Positions 1-19,916 of a stretch of DNA of 64,000 nucleotides are shown in pieces; within the stretch, counting starts at the first letter, position 1, and each line of letters begins with the position of its first letter. This DNA comes from Argopecten irradians (Eukaryota; Mollusca; Bivalvia; Pectinida; Pectinidae): the NCBI RefSeq assembly GCF_041381155.1, contig NC_091142.1, positions 33,097,528-33,161,527 of the forward strand, read 5' to 3'. The position numbers and the translations under genes were made by a program. The notes below the pieces were generated by a model. That model was not told the origin of the DNA, did no database searches, and was given only the letters and a program-made list of their open reading frames with translations.

Positions 1-683
1 GATACGCTCGTAAAAAATGACGTCACAAATAGTACATACCCGCAAGTGCAGATAACTCTGTAATATGCAAATGCATGTATATGGTTCTAAGTTATTCTTG
101 TTAAATAAATTAATAAATAAAACAAAAATATAACATGTAATTTACATAAAAAAATACATAATTCTTCTACCTTAATAAGATGTCAAAAAATATAGACAGC
201 GACGTCGTTCTACTTTTATATCGAACAAAACTTTTGACTTGCAAAAATGACACAAAATGAAATTTTTAGATTGCCTGTTCTGTCACGCAAGTTCACGACG
301 TTGAAAAATGACTTTATATTAGAAATTATGTTATCTATTCAGAATAAAAATTACGTTTTTGTTCAAATATAAGTGACCGAACATTGTGCCCGACGTCACG
401 TGTTATAGTTTAAATTCTTGGATATACTTCTGTTTGGTTTCCATCAAAGTAATGCTTGGTCAAGGAAAGCATTTATTACGTCATTGCATATTATAGAGTT
501 AGCTCCCTTGGTATACATTATGACGTCATTATTTTGTGAGTTCAATTCACATCGTTTTCTCCGAAAAGTATGACGATACGCTCGTAAAAAATGACGTCAC
601 AATTAGTACATACCCGCAAGTGCAGATAACTCTGTAATATGCAAATGCATGTATATGGTTCTAAATTATTCTTGTTAAATAAA
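1..683. repeat. Direct repeat pair of ~108 bp (1-109 and 575-683)
   Basis: The block that opens the window (gatacgctcgtaaaaaatga...) recurs at 575 with only a few substitutions and ends in the same TTAAATAAA stretch. The 465 bp between the copies are AT-rich and carry several TGACGTCA-like words (near 18, 390, 521 and 592). No coding sequence was recognised. The repeat could be a local duplication or two ends of an undefined element. Confidence 0.75.
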
Positions 684-1640
684 ATAAAACATAAATATAA
701 CATGTAATTTTGTTGTACGATACATTTTGGTACATGCATTATTATAAAGAGCAATTATCAATATATAGTAAGAAATCTTATTATGAATTATTCCTACATA
801 TTGAACAACTTCCTTTCGATATTCCACACTTATGTTTTTCAACTCGGGATACAACATTCGACATTCAAAATTGAAATAAACCCTGCTTCCCGACATTGAA
901 CATTACATGTTTCGATTTTCTAGAGTTTTTCCCTCGTCATTCAGATTTAGTCAACAACTACGGTATATCAAGGTTAAGTAAAAACCAGCATTCAAAATAC
1001 GTAATTAGAATACATTTACATGTATGTGTGTATTACTACTAGAATATTTTGCTGTTTAACAGTATTAGTTAGAAATCACTCTAGAAAAACCTTACATAAT
1101 GGGGTGTGATTTTTTAACAAGTGTCCAATGGACTCGTTATCTAGACCGATACTATCTGTCGTCCTGTCACATCAAACACGCGCTGAGTGGTCATTGTCAT
1201 GTTGTCCAGGTTATCAGGAGGTTTTATGTACCCGTTGACCACTATCAACCTATTGTTATGTTCAATTAGAAAATCATAGGAAAGCTGTCTGTACAATCAA
1301 TAACATTTACAAATTGATATATATTAAAACGACTTTTTTTCTCAAAGTTGAAAAGATTAAAAAAAAACTATTGCCATATAATGTATTAGCATACATAAAC
1401 ATATCAAAATCAATCTTCACATATAGGACTCGACTGATGATACTTCTTCATGTGGTCGAAACACGATGTAAAGGTTCAACCATAGCTTGAAATATTATTA
1501 ATATAACAAATATAATAATTAGGCTGCTATAGAAAGACAAAAATAAGAGTTGATACGGTACATATTGTTATTATGATTGGTGTGTTTACATATGGCCGAG
1601 AATGTTATCGGTCATATCAGCTGATGTCCGTATTGTTTTC
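684..1640. other. AT-rich intergenic DNA, nothing recognised
   Basis: I see no convincing coding exon, RNA gene or terminal repeat here. The open frames are short and have no family resemblance. It forms the upstream flank of the UNC-93-like gene. Confidence 0.5.
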
Positions 1641-1646
1641 AGATGA

Positions 1647-1680
1647 CCAATCAATGACCACTGGTCATAGTTTTATAAAT
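1647..1680 (+). promoter_or_regulatory. Putative CCAAT box plus TATA box of the UNC-93-like gene
   Basis: CCAAT lies at 1647-1651 and TATAAAT at 1674-1680, about 50 bp before the ATG at 1730. The spacing would put transcription start near 1705 and leave a 5' UTR of about 25 nt. The motifs are visible in the sequence; promoter function is inferred. An upstream non-coding exon cannot be excluded. Confidence 0.45.
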
Positions 1681-1729
1681 CTGTATACAATCATTCTACA
1701 TGGACTTTATTACGAAATAAATCGTTACC

Positions 1730-4700
1730 ATGAGTGATGTCAATCTCGACCGAATGACGATGACGACGAGTGACAAAGAAGGCCTTGTGGATCTGGACGA
1801 AGAAGAGAAGATTACATCTAAGAGGGAATGTTACAAGGTGTTGGCTGTTATAAGTATTGTGTGGATATTTACCTTCACAGCGTACTCGGGACTCCAGAAC
1901 CTCGAGAGTAGTTTAAACCCGGGAGTGGGTACTTACTCGTTAGCTGCTTTGACTGGTGGTGGACTTGTATCATGCTTACTCGCACCTGCTATATTAAACT
2001 TCATCGGCCCCAAAGGGGCTCTGATAATATCATGGCTAAGCCTGTGTGTTTTCATAGGTGGAAATTACTACCCTAAAAACTACATTTTGATCCCGGCCGC
2101 GGCGATAGAGGGCCTATCTACCGGGATTATGTGGACTGCTCAGGGCATTTATGTTGCAAACATAGCTATGGAGTTTTCCGAAATTACAGGAGAGTCCTTC
2201 GATAGTATACTTAGCAGATTCTTTGGAATATTTTGCATGGCGTTTCAGAGTACTCAAATCTGGGGGAATCTCATTTCGTCCGCTGTACTCCAGTACGGCC
2301 ACAAGCCTCCTCCATTACCCAACACAACTCTAGTGTGTGGAGCTGAGGAGTGTCCAGAAAGCATGTCCATACCCGCCTTACCAGAGACTACTATCATATA
2401 CATCCTCATCAGTATCTACATGGGACTGACCCTCATTGGTCTGCTTATCACGGTGTTTCTACTGAAACCACTGAAGAAGAAAATAGACCAGGAGAGTGTT
2501 GGGAAGTTACTGCTGTCGACTGTGAAACTACTCGGCACTGACATCAACATGGCACTGTTGGTACCTTTCAGTCTGTACACGGGGCTAGAGCAGGTCATCA
2601 TGTATGCCGAGTACACAAAGGTAACAAAACCCTCAATGGTTGTTATATTGTTTATCTACTAACTTTTAACGCTTACAATTACTTCAATAACTTATCATCT
2701 ATAAGTATGCACCATGAAAACATATTTATTGTACATGCAATACGGAGTTGAAACCATTTGTTATTGTACTTATGGTTTGAGAACTGTGAAATAGTCGTCA
2801 TTGTCCGTCAAATTATACATGTGGCAAAGCAGTCATTTACTGAGCTCCAGACAGGAGTGACAAGAGATCCCTGAGGGATATTGGCGTCCACCAAAGAAAG
2901 GTCTATGTCTGACAATGGAAAGATGGATTTTCACTCAAACTTTTACTATATCCTACATGTAAAATTTGAAAAAAAATATCCTTTCAGTACTTTCTGTGAT
3001 ATATAGCAGTAACAAATAATTATCACAACACTGGGATAGCTACCTGTCGGCCATCTTGTTGACCGATCGGTCCCAAAATATGCACAACTAAGGTCCTAGG
3101 GGAACCTGTATGTGAAATTTCAGACAGATCGTTTCAATAGGTTCTGAGAAATAGTGGAAACAATTTTCAATAATTAAAATCCAAGATGGCGGCCTGCCCG
3201 TTATCTTCATGACAGATCGGTCTAAAATGCTTGGGAAACCTGCACATGCAATTTGACACAGATCCGTTCAGTTCTTTCGGAGAAATAGCGGCAACTAACT
3301 TCAGTTACCAAAATCCAAGATGGCATCCTGTCGGCCATCTTGTTCACCGATTGGTCCGAAAATGCAATATGCAAAGCTTAGGACATAGTGAAACCTGCAC
3401 ATGCAATATGATACAGATCTCTTCAGTACTTTATGAGAAATAGCGGTAACAAACCTTTATTATCAAAATCCAAGATGGCGTCCTGTCGGCCATCTTGTTC
3501 ACCTATCGATCCCAATATGTAATACGCACAATTAGACCCCTAGGGAAACCTGCACATGCAATATGATATAGATCCCTTCATTACTTTATGAGAAATAGCG
3601 GTAACAAACTTCAATTATCAAAATCCAAGATGCATCCTGTCACCGATCGATCCCAAAATACAATATGCTCAACTAAGACCCTAGAGAACCTGCATGTGCA
3701 ATTTGAGAATGATATCATCAGTACTTTCTGAGAAATAGCGGTAACAAACTTTAAATATCAAATTTCAAGATGGCTGCCTGGCGGTCATCTTGTTCACCGA
3801 TTAGTCCAAAAATACAACATGCACAACAAGGGACTGAAGGGAACCTACACAAAAAATTTGAGAGCGATCCCTCATAAAATTTCTGAGAGATAAGGATAAC
3901 AATCTCTAACAACATAAATCCAAGATGGCTGCCTTGCGGCCGTCTTGTTGACCGATCAGTCCCCAAAATACAATATGCGTAACTAGAGCCCTACGGGAAT
4001 AATTGTATATGAAATTTGAGAAATATCTCTTCAGCACTTTCTGAGGAATCGCAATAACAAAAATTGTTAACGGACGGAAGGATGGACAGACGGACGAACG
4101 AAAGGACGGACGACGGACCATGGACAAAAAGTAATTTGAAAAATGTGCTACAGGTATCCCATCGACCAAATGACAGAACAGACGTATCATAGTTGAAATG
4201 AAGATTAATGATGAGTGTTTTAGGTGGAAAAGGTTTTCTTTGCTAACTCGTTATTTTACGGTGAAATCGCGAAATGTAGTATCCGCGAAAAAAAGGTGGT
4301 CTAGAGCATGATATCCTGAGTGAAGCTGTTTTAGTTTATGTAACTCCATCCATGTTCTTGAGATCGTTTCAAGCAGATGACTGGATAAGTCGGTAAATTG
4401 ACTAAATTGATAAATATATAAAGTTTTCAAGCATTGGATTTGATCCCGCCACTGTGGTTCCAAAGAATCTTATTTTCATTAAATGATCACATGCATGTTC
4501 TGACTTACAAATGTTATGAAATCAAAATGTTTACTGGACTAATCCATGATACATATCCACACATCTTCGATGACGATTGCATTTTGATTAACACAATGTT
4601 GTTATATTAATTCACAAATGAAATCATAAATCCTTTTGAAAAAAAAAACAAAACAAAAAAAAACCTTAACATTTTGATAACTAATGAAACAGATTACCCT

Positions 4701-5979
4701 GATAGAACACATCTAGAACATACAGTAACAAAATATATCTGACAAAAACAGGCAGAAAGAACACATTGTATAATGGTTTATGGAACAAAATCTGACATGA
4801 CCAGTATTTTAAAATCACTTAACAACCGTAAAGCAATCAAATACTTGTCATATGTTCCGACTTATAAAGGTTATGAAATCAAAATTTTACTGAATTAATC
4901 CGCGATATATATCCACGGACGAAATTTAATTTTAGCAGTAAACGACAAAACTATGAATATGGTGTTTCCGGATACCACGTTTTCTTGGTACTCTGTCATA
5001 AAGCGTACCTTACAAGGTTCTTCTATACACAGGTGAACCCTAATTCCTCTCTGTCTTTCAGTCATTTGTCGCGTGTCGCCTGGGAGTTGAGTGGGTGGGC
5101 TACACCATGATCTGTTTCGGAGTGTTCAATACGTTGGGCTCACCTCTCAGTGGAATCTTAGCCAAATACGTGGGCCGGGGTTCTCTGTTGCTGTTCGCCC
5201 TCCTGCTGAACCTTGGCGTACTGGCTGGACTCAGATTCTGGGAAGTTCCCGAAAATCCTTCTGTCAAGCACTTACTCTTGTTTTTCGTGTTTCCTGGTTT
5301 ATGGGGACTGGCAGATTCTATTTGGCAAACTCAAAGTGCAAGTGAGTTCCAATATTTGTCATTTTAAAGAGTATATTCCACAACCATTACTTTATCCCGA
5401 TAATAAAATAATAAAAGTGAAAATTGACAGTCTCAAACAAGATGCTGTTGCGTCAAAATTATTGAAATAGCCGACATGCTGAGTTCTACATACCCTTGAC
5501 AGCTATGAGTTGTAATAACAAGTTCAGATTCTTTACGAGATACTAATTTCATATAACATTAATGAAACAGAAGACGCAGTAAGAAAAAGCAAACCACTTT
5601 TTCTTTATTTTTTTTTTATTGATTTATGTCGAGTCACTTTTCAAAAACTTTTATTTTTCGTTTTGCTTTTTCATGCTGTTATTGTTGTAGTTTTATAAAA
5701 TGTTTGAATAGCAAAAGCTATACTGAATCTCTTTTCTTAGCTCTGGTGGGTGTCGCCTTCAAAGATAGACAGGAGCCTGCCTTCGCTAACCTCAGACTGT
5801 TCCAGGCAATGGGTTTCACCATAGCTTACCTTTACAGCATACATCTATGTGAGTACATCAAGCTGTACAACGCTGCCGCTTTCGTGACGTTGTCCATGGT
5901 ACTGGTAGCTGTGGTCGAGATACGGCTGCGCAGACAGGACAGCAGCAATGACATCCAAATGAAATCACCAGCATACTGA
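1730..5979 (+). CDS. unc93a: UNC-93-like multi-pass membrane protein (3 exons, 469 aa)
   Basis: Exons are 1730-2620, 5062-5341 and 5741-5979. Donors are GTAACA at 2621 and GTGAGT at 5342; acceptors are TTTCAG ending at 5061 and TTCTTAG ending at 5740. Phases (0, then 1) keep one frame to the TGA at 5977-5979. The ~469 aa length fits the UNC-93A family, which belongs to the major facilitator superfamily. Family blocks visible are GIMWTAQGIYVANIA and QSTQIWGNLISSAVL in exon 1, GVEWVGYTMICFGVFNTLG and LWGLADSIWQTQ in exon 2, and EPAFANLRLFQAMGF in exon 3. A short acidic cytosolic N-terminus precedes about 11-12 hydrophobic segments; a cysteine-bearing loop (CGAEECPE) looks extracellular. UNC-93 of C. 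elegans regulates a two-pore K+ channel, and UNC93B1 traffics Toll-like receptors; the role of A-type members is poorly known. The start is the first ATG after a TATA-like box. Intron 1 is filled with repeats. No break seen. Confidence 0.93.
2825..4140 (+). mobile_element. Tandem-core repeat element in UNC-93-like intron 1
   Basis: About seven diverged copies of a 135-155-bp unit lie head to tail. Each contains a short inverted pair, CCAAGATGGC and GGCCATCTTGTT, a few bases apart (for example near 3181, 3315, 3470, 3625, 3767 and 3922). The array ends in a GACGGACGAACG-type simple tract at about 4073-4125. Similar ~150-bp tandem cores with this tail occur at 9062, 16096 and 25930. Bivalve non-autonomous elements of the pearl or Helentron type have such cores; assignment here is inference. 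Confidence 0.6.
4495..4920. repeat. Diverged direct repeats inside UNC-93-like intron 1
   Basis: A ~70-bp block (gttctgacttacaaatgtta near 4496) recurs diverged near 4855. The intervening stretch 4560-4800 resembles 6965-7180 downstream of the gene: both have cacaaa-gaaatcataaatcc, an A-rich tract, then an aacagatta...gaacatac run. This is therefore a dispersed repeat family with one copy in the intron and one beyond the gene. Confidence 0.55.
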
Positions 5980-6287
5980 GTATATTAAGAGTGTCAGATG
6001 AAATCTGGGGGTACCGAAGATAAACCTATATCCCATGGTATCCAACTGAAATCTTGTGCATGCTGAAGAAGACAAACTTGCACCAAAGGCTTCTCAGCAT
6101 ATTGTGGACACATCTCACCACATTCAGATAAAATCTAACATTTTCAAAATTATTTTCACATCTTCCGATATCCATATGGAAATCCTGGATGTAAACTGGG
6201 AATAAAATAATGAAGACCTTAAGACATTCAGATGAAATCAAACACATTCTTAATGATTAATTCATTCATAAGACATCTAGATGAAAA

Positions 6288-6418
6288 CGTTCCCGAACTT
6301 TAAAGATTTCCTTAACCTGAAAGTATTACAGAAGTTAACTTCTGTAATGTTTTCCTATGGATAATGTTAAGTTAATGAATTCTTCAAACTTTAGGAATGT
6401 TGATGACACTTGTCCCCG
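6288..6418. mobile_element. Short foldback MITE-like element, copy 1
   Basis: It has partly self-complementary arms around ACTTCTGTAATG...TTTCCTATGG and a TTCCTTAAC/GTTAAG pairing. The same word order is found at 7985-8174. It carries no coding sequence. It may overlap the 3' UTR of the UNC-93-like gene. Confidence 0.45.
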
Positions 6419-6658
6419 GTATAATGAGACTACTACATAGACTATATATGTATAAAGATAATTCTCGTCGATTTTCTCGTATCATCTTTACTCATGGAGT
6501 ATTGAAGAATCTGAGATGTATTAATTGTGGTCATGACATTTTAACTTTTAGATTACTTTTGCTGTTGTTTCACTCTTACTGAAAGTGAGAAGTAGAGGTG
6601 ACGAGTCCTTTGACTGTACTTGTAATTCTGGACTGTACACTAAATGAATGTGATATGA

Positions 6659-6664
6659 AATAAA
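6659..6664 (+). terminator. Candidate polyadenylation signal of the UNC-93-like gene
   Basis: AATAAA lies 680 bp past the stop codon. Another AATAAA is at 6201-6206, so either could be used. Assignment is by sequence and position only. Confidence 0.3.
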
Positions 6665-6964
6665 TAGGTGTCTAGTCCTTCTTGGATAGTATACATATGT
6701 TCAGTAAAACAAACAAGTAGAAGTCAAACTAAACTCAAAGTTAACTGTTTAGCACAGTTGTAATTGTTTTTTTTAGCAATGAATCAGAGAATGCTCATTC
6801 TTGTGGAGCCCTTGGTTCTCTCCACAGGTTTCCATACAGATGTATCCATGAAATCTCATTCATATTTCTCCTTGTTCCGTCTACCTTTGAGTTTTAGGCA
6901 CACAGTTATCTTATTAACACAACGAACATGATATTTTATTATCTATTTTGAAAATATTTATTAA

Positions 6965-7180
6965 GCTATGATGCCAATTGCATTTTCATGAACACATAAA
7001 ATAAATATGACAATTAATGCACCAATTAATAATCTTAATTCACAAAAGAAATCATAAAATCCTTTCCAAAAAATACTTAACATTTTGGTTTCTAAGTAAA
7101 CAGATTAGTGGATAGAATACATCAGGAACATACAAAATAAATCAACAACATACAGAAACAGCATATTGTATAGTGGACAT
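6965..7180. repeat. Dispersed repeat, second copy of the 4560-4800 family
   Basis: Shares the cacaaaagaaatcataaaat block, the aacattttg run and the aacagatta...gaacatac run with UNC-93-like intron 1. Ends are not defined. The stretch 6665-6964 before it holds nothing recognised. Confidence 0.5.
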
Positions 7181-7269
7181 GATGGGTATAGCATGTATTA
7201 GCACTTATTTCATGTAACAACCTCAAATGATTATAATTATTCCATCAAAATATCTGCTATAATATTCCA

Positions 7270-7625
7270 TTAAAAATGCTCTACCACTGACATGGTACCT
7301 TTTCACTATCAAAAATTGGAGCAGACGATTTAGCATTTTTTTTCAGTTACAAAAGTTACTTACTTTACACAAATATCACCATTAAAAAGTTTAAGCTTCT
7401 AATTTTACTTCAAGTTGAAAATATTATTAATTGCATCCCGAAAAAAATCTGTGGCACTATGTCCTATATGGAATGAAGTAATGATAGCGCATGCATCAAA
7501 TGCAAAATAAATTATTTAATATTTTTTTTTTTTGTTAATTAGACACAAATATACACGATTAAACACCAATTAATGTTCAAATGATGAATATCCCTAATGC
7601 TCTGTTGGCGGTGGAGCATCTTTAA
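7270..7625 (+). mobile_element. TTAA-flanked MITE family A, copy 1 (356 bp)
   Basis: It is bounded by TTAA at 7270-7273 and 7622-7625 and has TIRs resembling TTAAAGATGCTCCACCGCTG and its complement. The interior matches copies at 11452-11820 and 19162-19527 along the whole length (GCATCCCGAAAAAA, CCTATATGGAATGAAGTA and ACACGATTAAACACCAAT are shared). It has no open frame of note. TTAA duplications suggest mobilisation by a piggyBac-like transposase, which is inference. Confidence 0.75.
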
Positions 7626-7984
7626 AATATCTGCCATATTATTCCATCAGAATATTATTTGTACATTACGCCTATGGTAGGAATTTCTTTCTGCCACTTG
7701 TAAGAGTGATTCCCTTAAACAAAACTAGAATCCAGAGGTAGTTTAAAAAGTTTAATGGAAGAGACTTTGTAAACATTAATTCAGTTTTACAGTTTAGCAG
7801 CAGTAGATAGGTTGGACCTACATGTAATTCGAAATGTGTATATCAAATAAAAGAAATTCTAATGTTCCAAATAGTTCCCAAATGTGGTTTTTCTAGGCAC
7901 ATTGCTTTATTCTTATCTTTTACATTTTGTATCAAAATAAAATACCTACACATACAACATGTTTGAAGAAAACTTCCTACTTAC

Positions 7985-8174
7985 TTAAGGCTCAGTTTCA
8001 TAAACATTCCTTAACTTTAAGGAATTTCCTAAATTTCATCACAGAAAAGCATTACAAAAATCAAGGAATAACTCTTAGCTCAGGAAGCTTTCCTAAAATT
8101 CTGTAATGCTTTCCTATGGGGAATTTGAAGTTAAGGGATTCCTTAAAATTCAGAAATATTGATAAAAATGAGCC
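7985..8174. mobile_element. Short foldback MITE-like element, copy 2
   Basis: GGCTCAGTTTCATAAACATT at the left pairs imperfectly with the right end (AATATTGATAAAAATGAGCCC read on the other strand). Inner arms contain CCTTAACTTTAAGGAA and GTAATGCTTTCC. It is a diverged relative of 6288-6418. It carries no coding sequence. Confidence 0.55.
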
Positions 8175-9060
8175 CAAATAGAGTACATGATGGTGTTCTC
8201 GTTTTGATAGAAATGCATTGTTAATTATATCTATATAATTACTTCCCATGATGTTGATTATATAAAGAAAAGGTTTCTAAGTTTTTGGAGCGTATTTGAA
8301 AATCCTCAGTATTTAGTCTTCAGTTCTCAATAAGTATGACTTATTAAAGGTTAACTTGAATAGATTTTCTGCTATAGAGATACAACACAAAAATCTGGGT
8401 ATACTCTAAATACCAATGTAGACGGTATACTCTAAATACCAATGTAGACGGCGAAATGGTTGATGACAGTAAACTAAGAAGTTTTGTGTTATATCTGATG
8501 AGAGAAAACTAAGGTTTTTGTGTTCACTGTTATATCTGATGAGAGCAAACTCAGATTTTTGTGTTATATCAACTTAACATAAAAAATATTTTTATATTAA
8601 TCCTTATTTATAATTCAATTTACTCAAGATAATTTTCAGAATTCTGAATTCATTTTGGGACACTTTTTTTCAATGAAATAATAAATTATGCCATTGCCTT
8701 TTAGAAGCAATTATATCAAAAGTAAGTTTTTAAGCCAATGGAAAATAAAATTATTAGGAGTTTGTGCAAATATTCCTTTTCCTTTCTGCAATAGAAATCA
8801 AATTATTTCACAATTAACTCTACAAAACAATGCATCAAAAGTAATAAATGTTGATATCTAACAGTTGTTACTCAAATATTTTGAAAATATCAGACATAGT
8901 AAAATTTTATCTTTGGAGCATTGTTCATCGTTTGTTATTGAATTAAAAAGATGACTTTCCTACAAGTGATTAAATATGAAAATATTAGACTCATCCATTA
9001 ATGCATCATTTTCCACTCCATTGCCATGTCTTTATTATGAGCAGATATACATGTGACAAC
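8175..9060. other. AT-rich intergenic DNA with a 26-bp tandem duplicate
   Basis: A 26-bp unit (tatactctaaataccaatgt...) occurs twice in tandem at 8399-8450, followed by three diverged TTATATCTGATGAGAG words up to about 8560. Nothing else was recognised. Confidence 0.5.
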
Positions 9061-9061
9061 A

Positions 9062-9675
9062 AACAAGAGGCCCCAAGGCCTTAACGGTCATCTGACTGTT
9101 GATACAATATATAGGAGAAATGAAATACACAATAAGATGTAGCATTGTAGCATTTTTGACTCCTGTGACATTGAAGAAAGGTCAATGTTATTCATTTGAA
9201 CAATTTGGTAGCCCTTCATCCCAGCATGCCAATGGCCCAATAAGAGTAGTACTGTACCCTGGGCCTTTTGGTAATTGAGAAGAAGTTGTTTAAAGATTTT
9301 AGCCTTTTTGACCCCTGTGACCTTGAATGAAGGCTAAGGTCATTAATTTGAACAAGCTTGGTAGCACTTTATCCCAGCTTGCTACAGGTCCAATATGATT
9401 ACCCTAGGCCTTTTGGTTTTTGAGAAGAAATCATTTAAAGATTTTAGTCTTTTTGACCCCCCGTTACCTTGAATGATGGTCAAGGTCATTTATTTGATTA
9501 AACTTGTTAGCCCTTCATCCCAGCATGCTGCAGGCCAAATATGAGTACCCTGGGCCTTATGATTATTGAGAAGAAGTTGTTTGAAAGAAAAGTTTATGGA
9601 AAGCACACGGTGGACGACAACGGACGAAGCATGATGACTATAGGTCATCCTGAACCTTCGACAGATGACCTACGA
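9062..9675 (+). mobile_element. Tandem-core element starting AACAAGAGGCCC, with terminal hairpin
   Basis: Opens with AACAAGAGGCCCCAAGGCCT. The core holds three ~148-bp units carrying TTTTTGACCCCTGTGACCTT (near 9153, 9304 and 9450). It ends in a GGACGACAACGGACG tract and a stem-loop at about 9642-9673 (AGGTCATC...GATGACCT). The layout matches 16096-16942. A Helentron-like non-autonomous element is the best inference. Confidence 0.65.
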
Positions 9676-9938
9676 ACCACCTATGTCCATATATCTTTGA
9701 GAGAGTTCTCCTAATTGCCAGGATTGTAAGACTAGTCCAGCACTTTAAACACTAACCAAGTGTTGATAAGCAAACAATACTGAACAGCAAGACAATATCT
9801 AATTGATTACAATCCAAAATTTCTTCTCATTATTTTAATGTTTGTAATCATCAGATTTCTTACCACAAGTTTTTAATTCCATGCATTAAGTTTTGATGAA
9901 TGTGATAGAAATATTCCACTGACAACATGTTTTAGATA

Positions 9939-17979
<8,041 letters not shown>

Positions 17980-18780
17980 TGCAGTTTTTACAAGCGTCTT
18001 TCTGATCGAGATCGATGAGACTATAGAATTAAAATAGAATTTAACAAAATATCCGGAATTATATTTTGTTGTTTGAATATTATTAGATAATAGGAAAATG
18101 AATGGATATGTGCTGAAACATTAATATAAATATTTATATATATGTATCATGAATAAATCTTACAATTAAAAAATTAACCAATGGCCATTTTGTCGCACCC
18201 TTCCAGCCTTCCTACATGTACGTACTAATGTAAATCAGTACGTACAGGTACAAATGTACTTGTATTCCGCTAAAATTAAACCTGCCTATGTTATTAGGCT
18301 CTTCTTTTACCTTTTTTTTATTTAAAAAGACTTATGATATAGGCAGGTTTAGAAGACTAAGGTACTTGTGGACATGAATTCATATGTCTATATATATTTT
18401 TTTTTTAAAGAAAATTAGTTATTTAAATGTTGGAAATACTAGAAACATATACAAATTTAAATATACAATGTATACATGTTTCTGAAAATACCAGTTCCAT
18501 ATCTGAAACGCTAACAACGAATATTAAAAACATTTGCTACATATAGAAAAAAACACATTTATCTCGACCTTAAAAATACTTACATATACTGTCGACCTTA
18601 AAAATACTTACATATACTGTGGCCCAATACCAAACGGTGTCGGCGAGTTCCACTTTTTAATACAACGCGACTAGCGTGTGTATTAATGCTATTCGGTTTA
18701 CCATAATGTGTAGGACTTGCCCCACAATGACATCAAGTGGTGACCTCTTAAACCATTTCATTCATAAAATCCCTATTTGT
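17980..18780. other. Upstream flank of LRRC47
   Basis: No TATA box is clear in the first 100 bp before the start codon. A 28-bp unit (tcgaccttaaaaatacttac...) is tandemly duplicated at 18564-18591 and 18592-18619. Otherwise only AT-rich sequence was seen. Confidence 0.5.
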
Positions 18781-18781
18781 T

Positions 18782-19916
18782 GAACAATATTCCTTTTGAC
18801 CAATCAAAATGTTGCATTCCCTTTACTGCAGTATGCTGTCATGGGAAGCTTGCCTTATGATTGGTGGAATTCACACAGCCTCTGTAGAATATACACACAC
18901 ATACTCCCTAACTGTGTCTACATGTGTATACATGTACATACAATCTACATCTGGTTGTAACTCCTCTGTCCAACTTACATAAACTGTTAATGATAATACA
19001 AATTGGAATTACTATATAAGACTTATAGACCTCAGAGTTAAAAAGTAAACAGTTCAGAGCTACTTTCTAAGGCTGCTCACATGTGTGCATGGTTTTACCT
19101 ACATCATAGGTGTGCAACACGAGTCAAGAGTGTAGGACAAAAAATCTTTTTTCGTTTTTCATTAAAGATGCTCCACCGCTGACAAATGGTCTTTTTTCAC
19201 TATCAAAAACAAGAGCAGGCGATTTTGTATTTTTCTTCAGTTACAAAAATTACTTACTTTACACCATTACCACCATGGAAAAGTTTGAGCTTCTAATTTT
19301 TTCTTCAAGTTAAAAATATGAAAAAAGAATTAATTGCATCCCGAAAAAATGCCTTGGCACTATATCCTATATGGAATGAAGTACTGATTACGCATGTATC
19401 TAAAGCAAAACAAATTATTTTGTATTATTTTTTGTGTTAATTAGACATATATATACACGATTAAACACCAATTATTGTTCATATAATGAATATCATTTAT
19501 GCGCTGTCAGCGGTGGAGCATCTTTAAAAAGAATGTCAAACAATATTCCTTTAGGAACAATCAAAATGTGACATTCCCATTACTGTATTTGTGTGTATGC
19601 AGTCATGGGAAGCCTGCTTTCTGATTGGTGGAATTCACACAGCCTCTGTGTAGAATATACACACACCTACTCTACTTGTGTACACACTCCTCTGTCCAAC
19701 TTACATTAACACTGTTAATGACAATACAAATTGGAATTACTTAATTTAAGGCTTACAGATCTTAGAGTTAAAAATAAACTTATCTGAGTTTCTTTCTGTG
19801 TACATTATAGTTCTGTTTTAAAATGATTATTGATAAGGCTGCCCTCATGTGTGCATGGTTTCACTATACATACATTACTGTGCAACACAAGAGTCAAGAG
19901 TGTAGGACAAAAACTC
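18782..19916 (+). repeat. Duplicated ~365-bp block (18782-19146 and 19539-19916)
   Basis: Both copies run in the same order: CAATATTCCTTT, CCAATCAAAAT or ACAATCAAAAT, GTCATGGGAAGC, GATTGGTGGAATTCACACAG, CTCCTCTGTCCAACTTACAT, GTGTGCATGGTTT and GAGTCAAGAGTGTAGGACAA. They are separated by a MITE at 19162-19527. Copy 2 has a ~40-bp insertion near 19790. No coding signal was seen. Confidence 0.85.
19162..19527 (+). mobile_element. TTAA-flanked MITE family A, copy 3 (366 bp)
   Basis: TIRs are close to perfect: TTAAAGATGCTCCACCGCTG at the left, and its complement CAGCGGTGGAGCATCTTTAA at the right. It is bounded by TTAA at 19162-19165 and 19524-19527. This is the best preserved copy of the family in the window. 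It sits at the junction between two copies of a duplicated block. Confidence 0.88.

Noticed and set aside
3751-4190. Minus-strand frames with MGTDRSTRRPQGSH-type peptide
   Set aside because: They lie inside the ~150-bp tandem-core repeat and reflect its units, not a gene.
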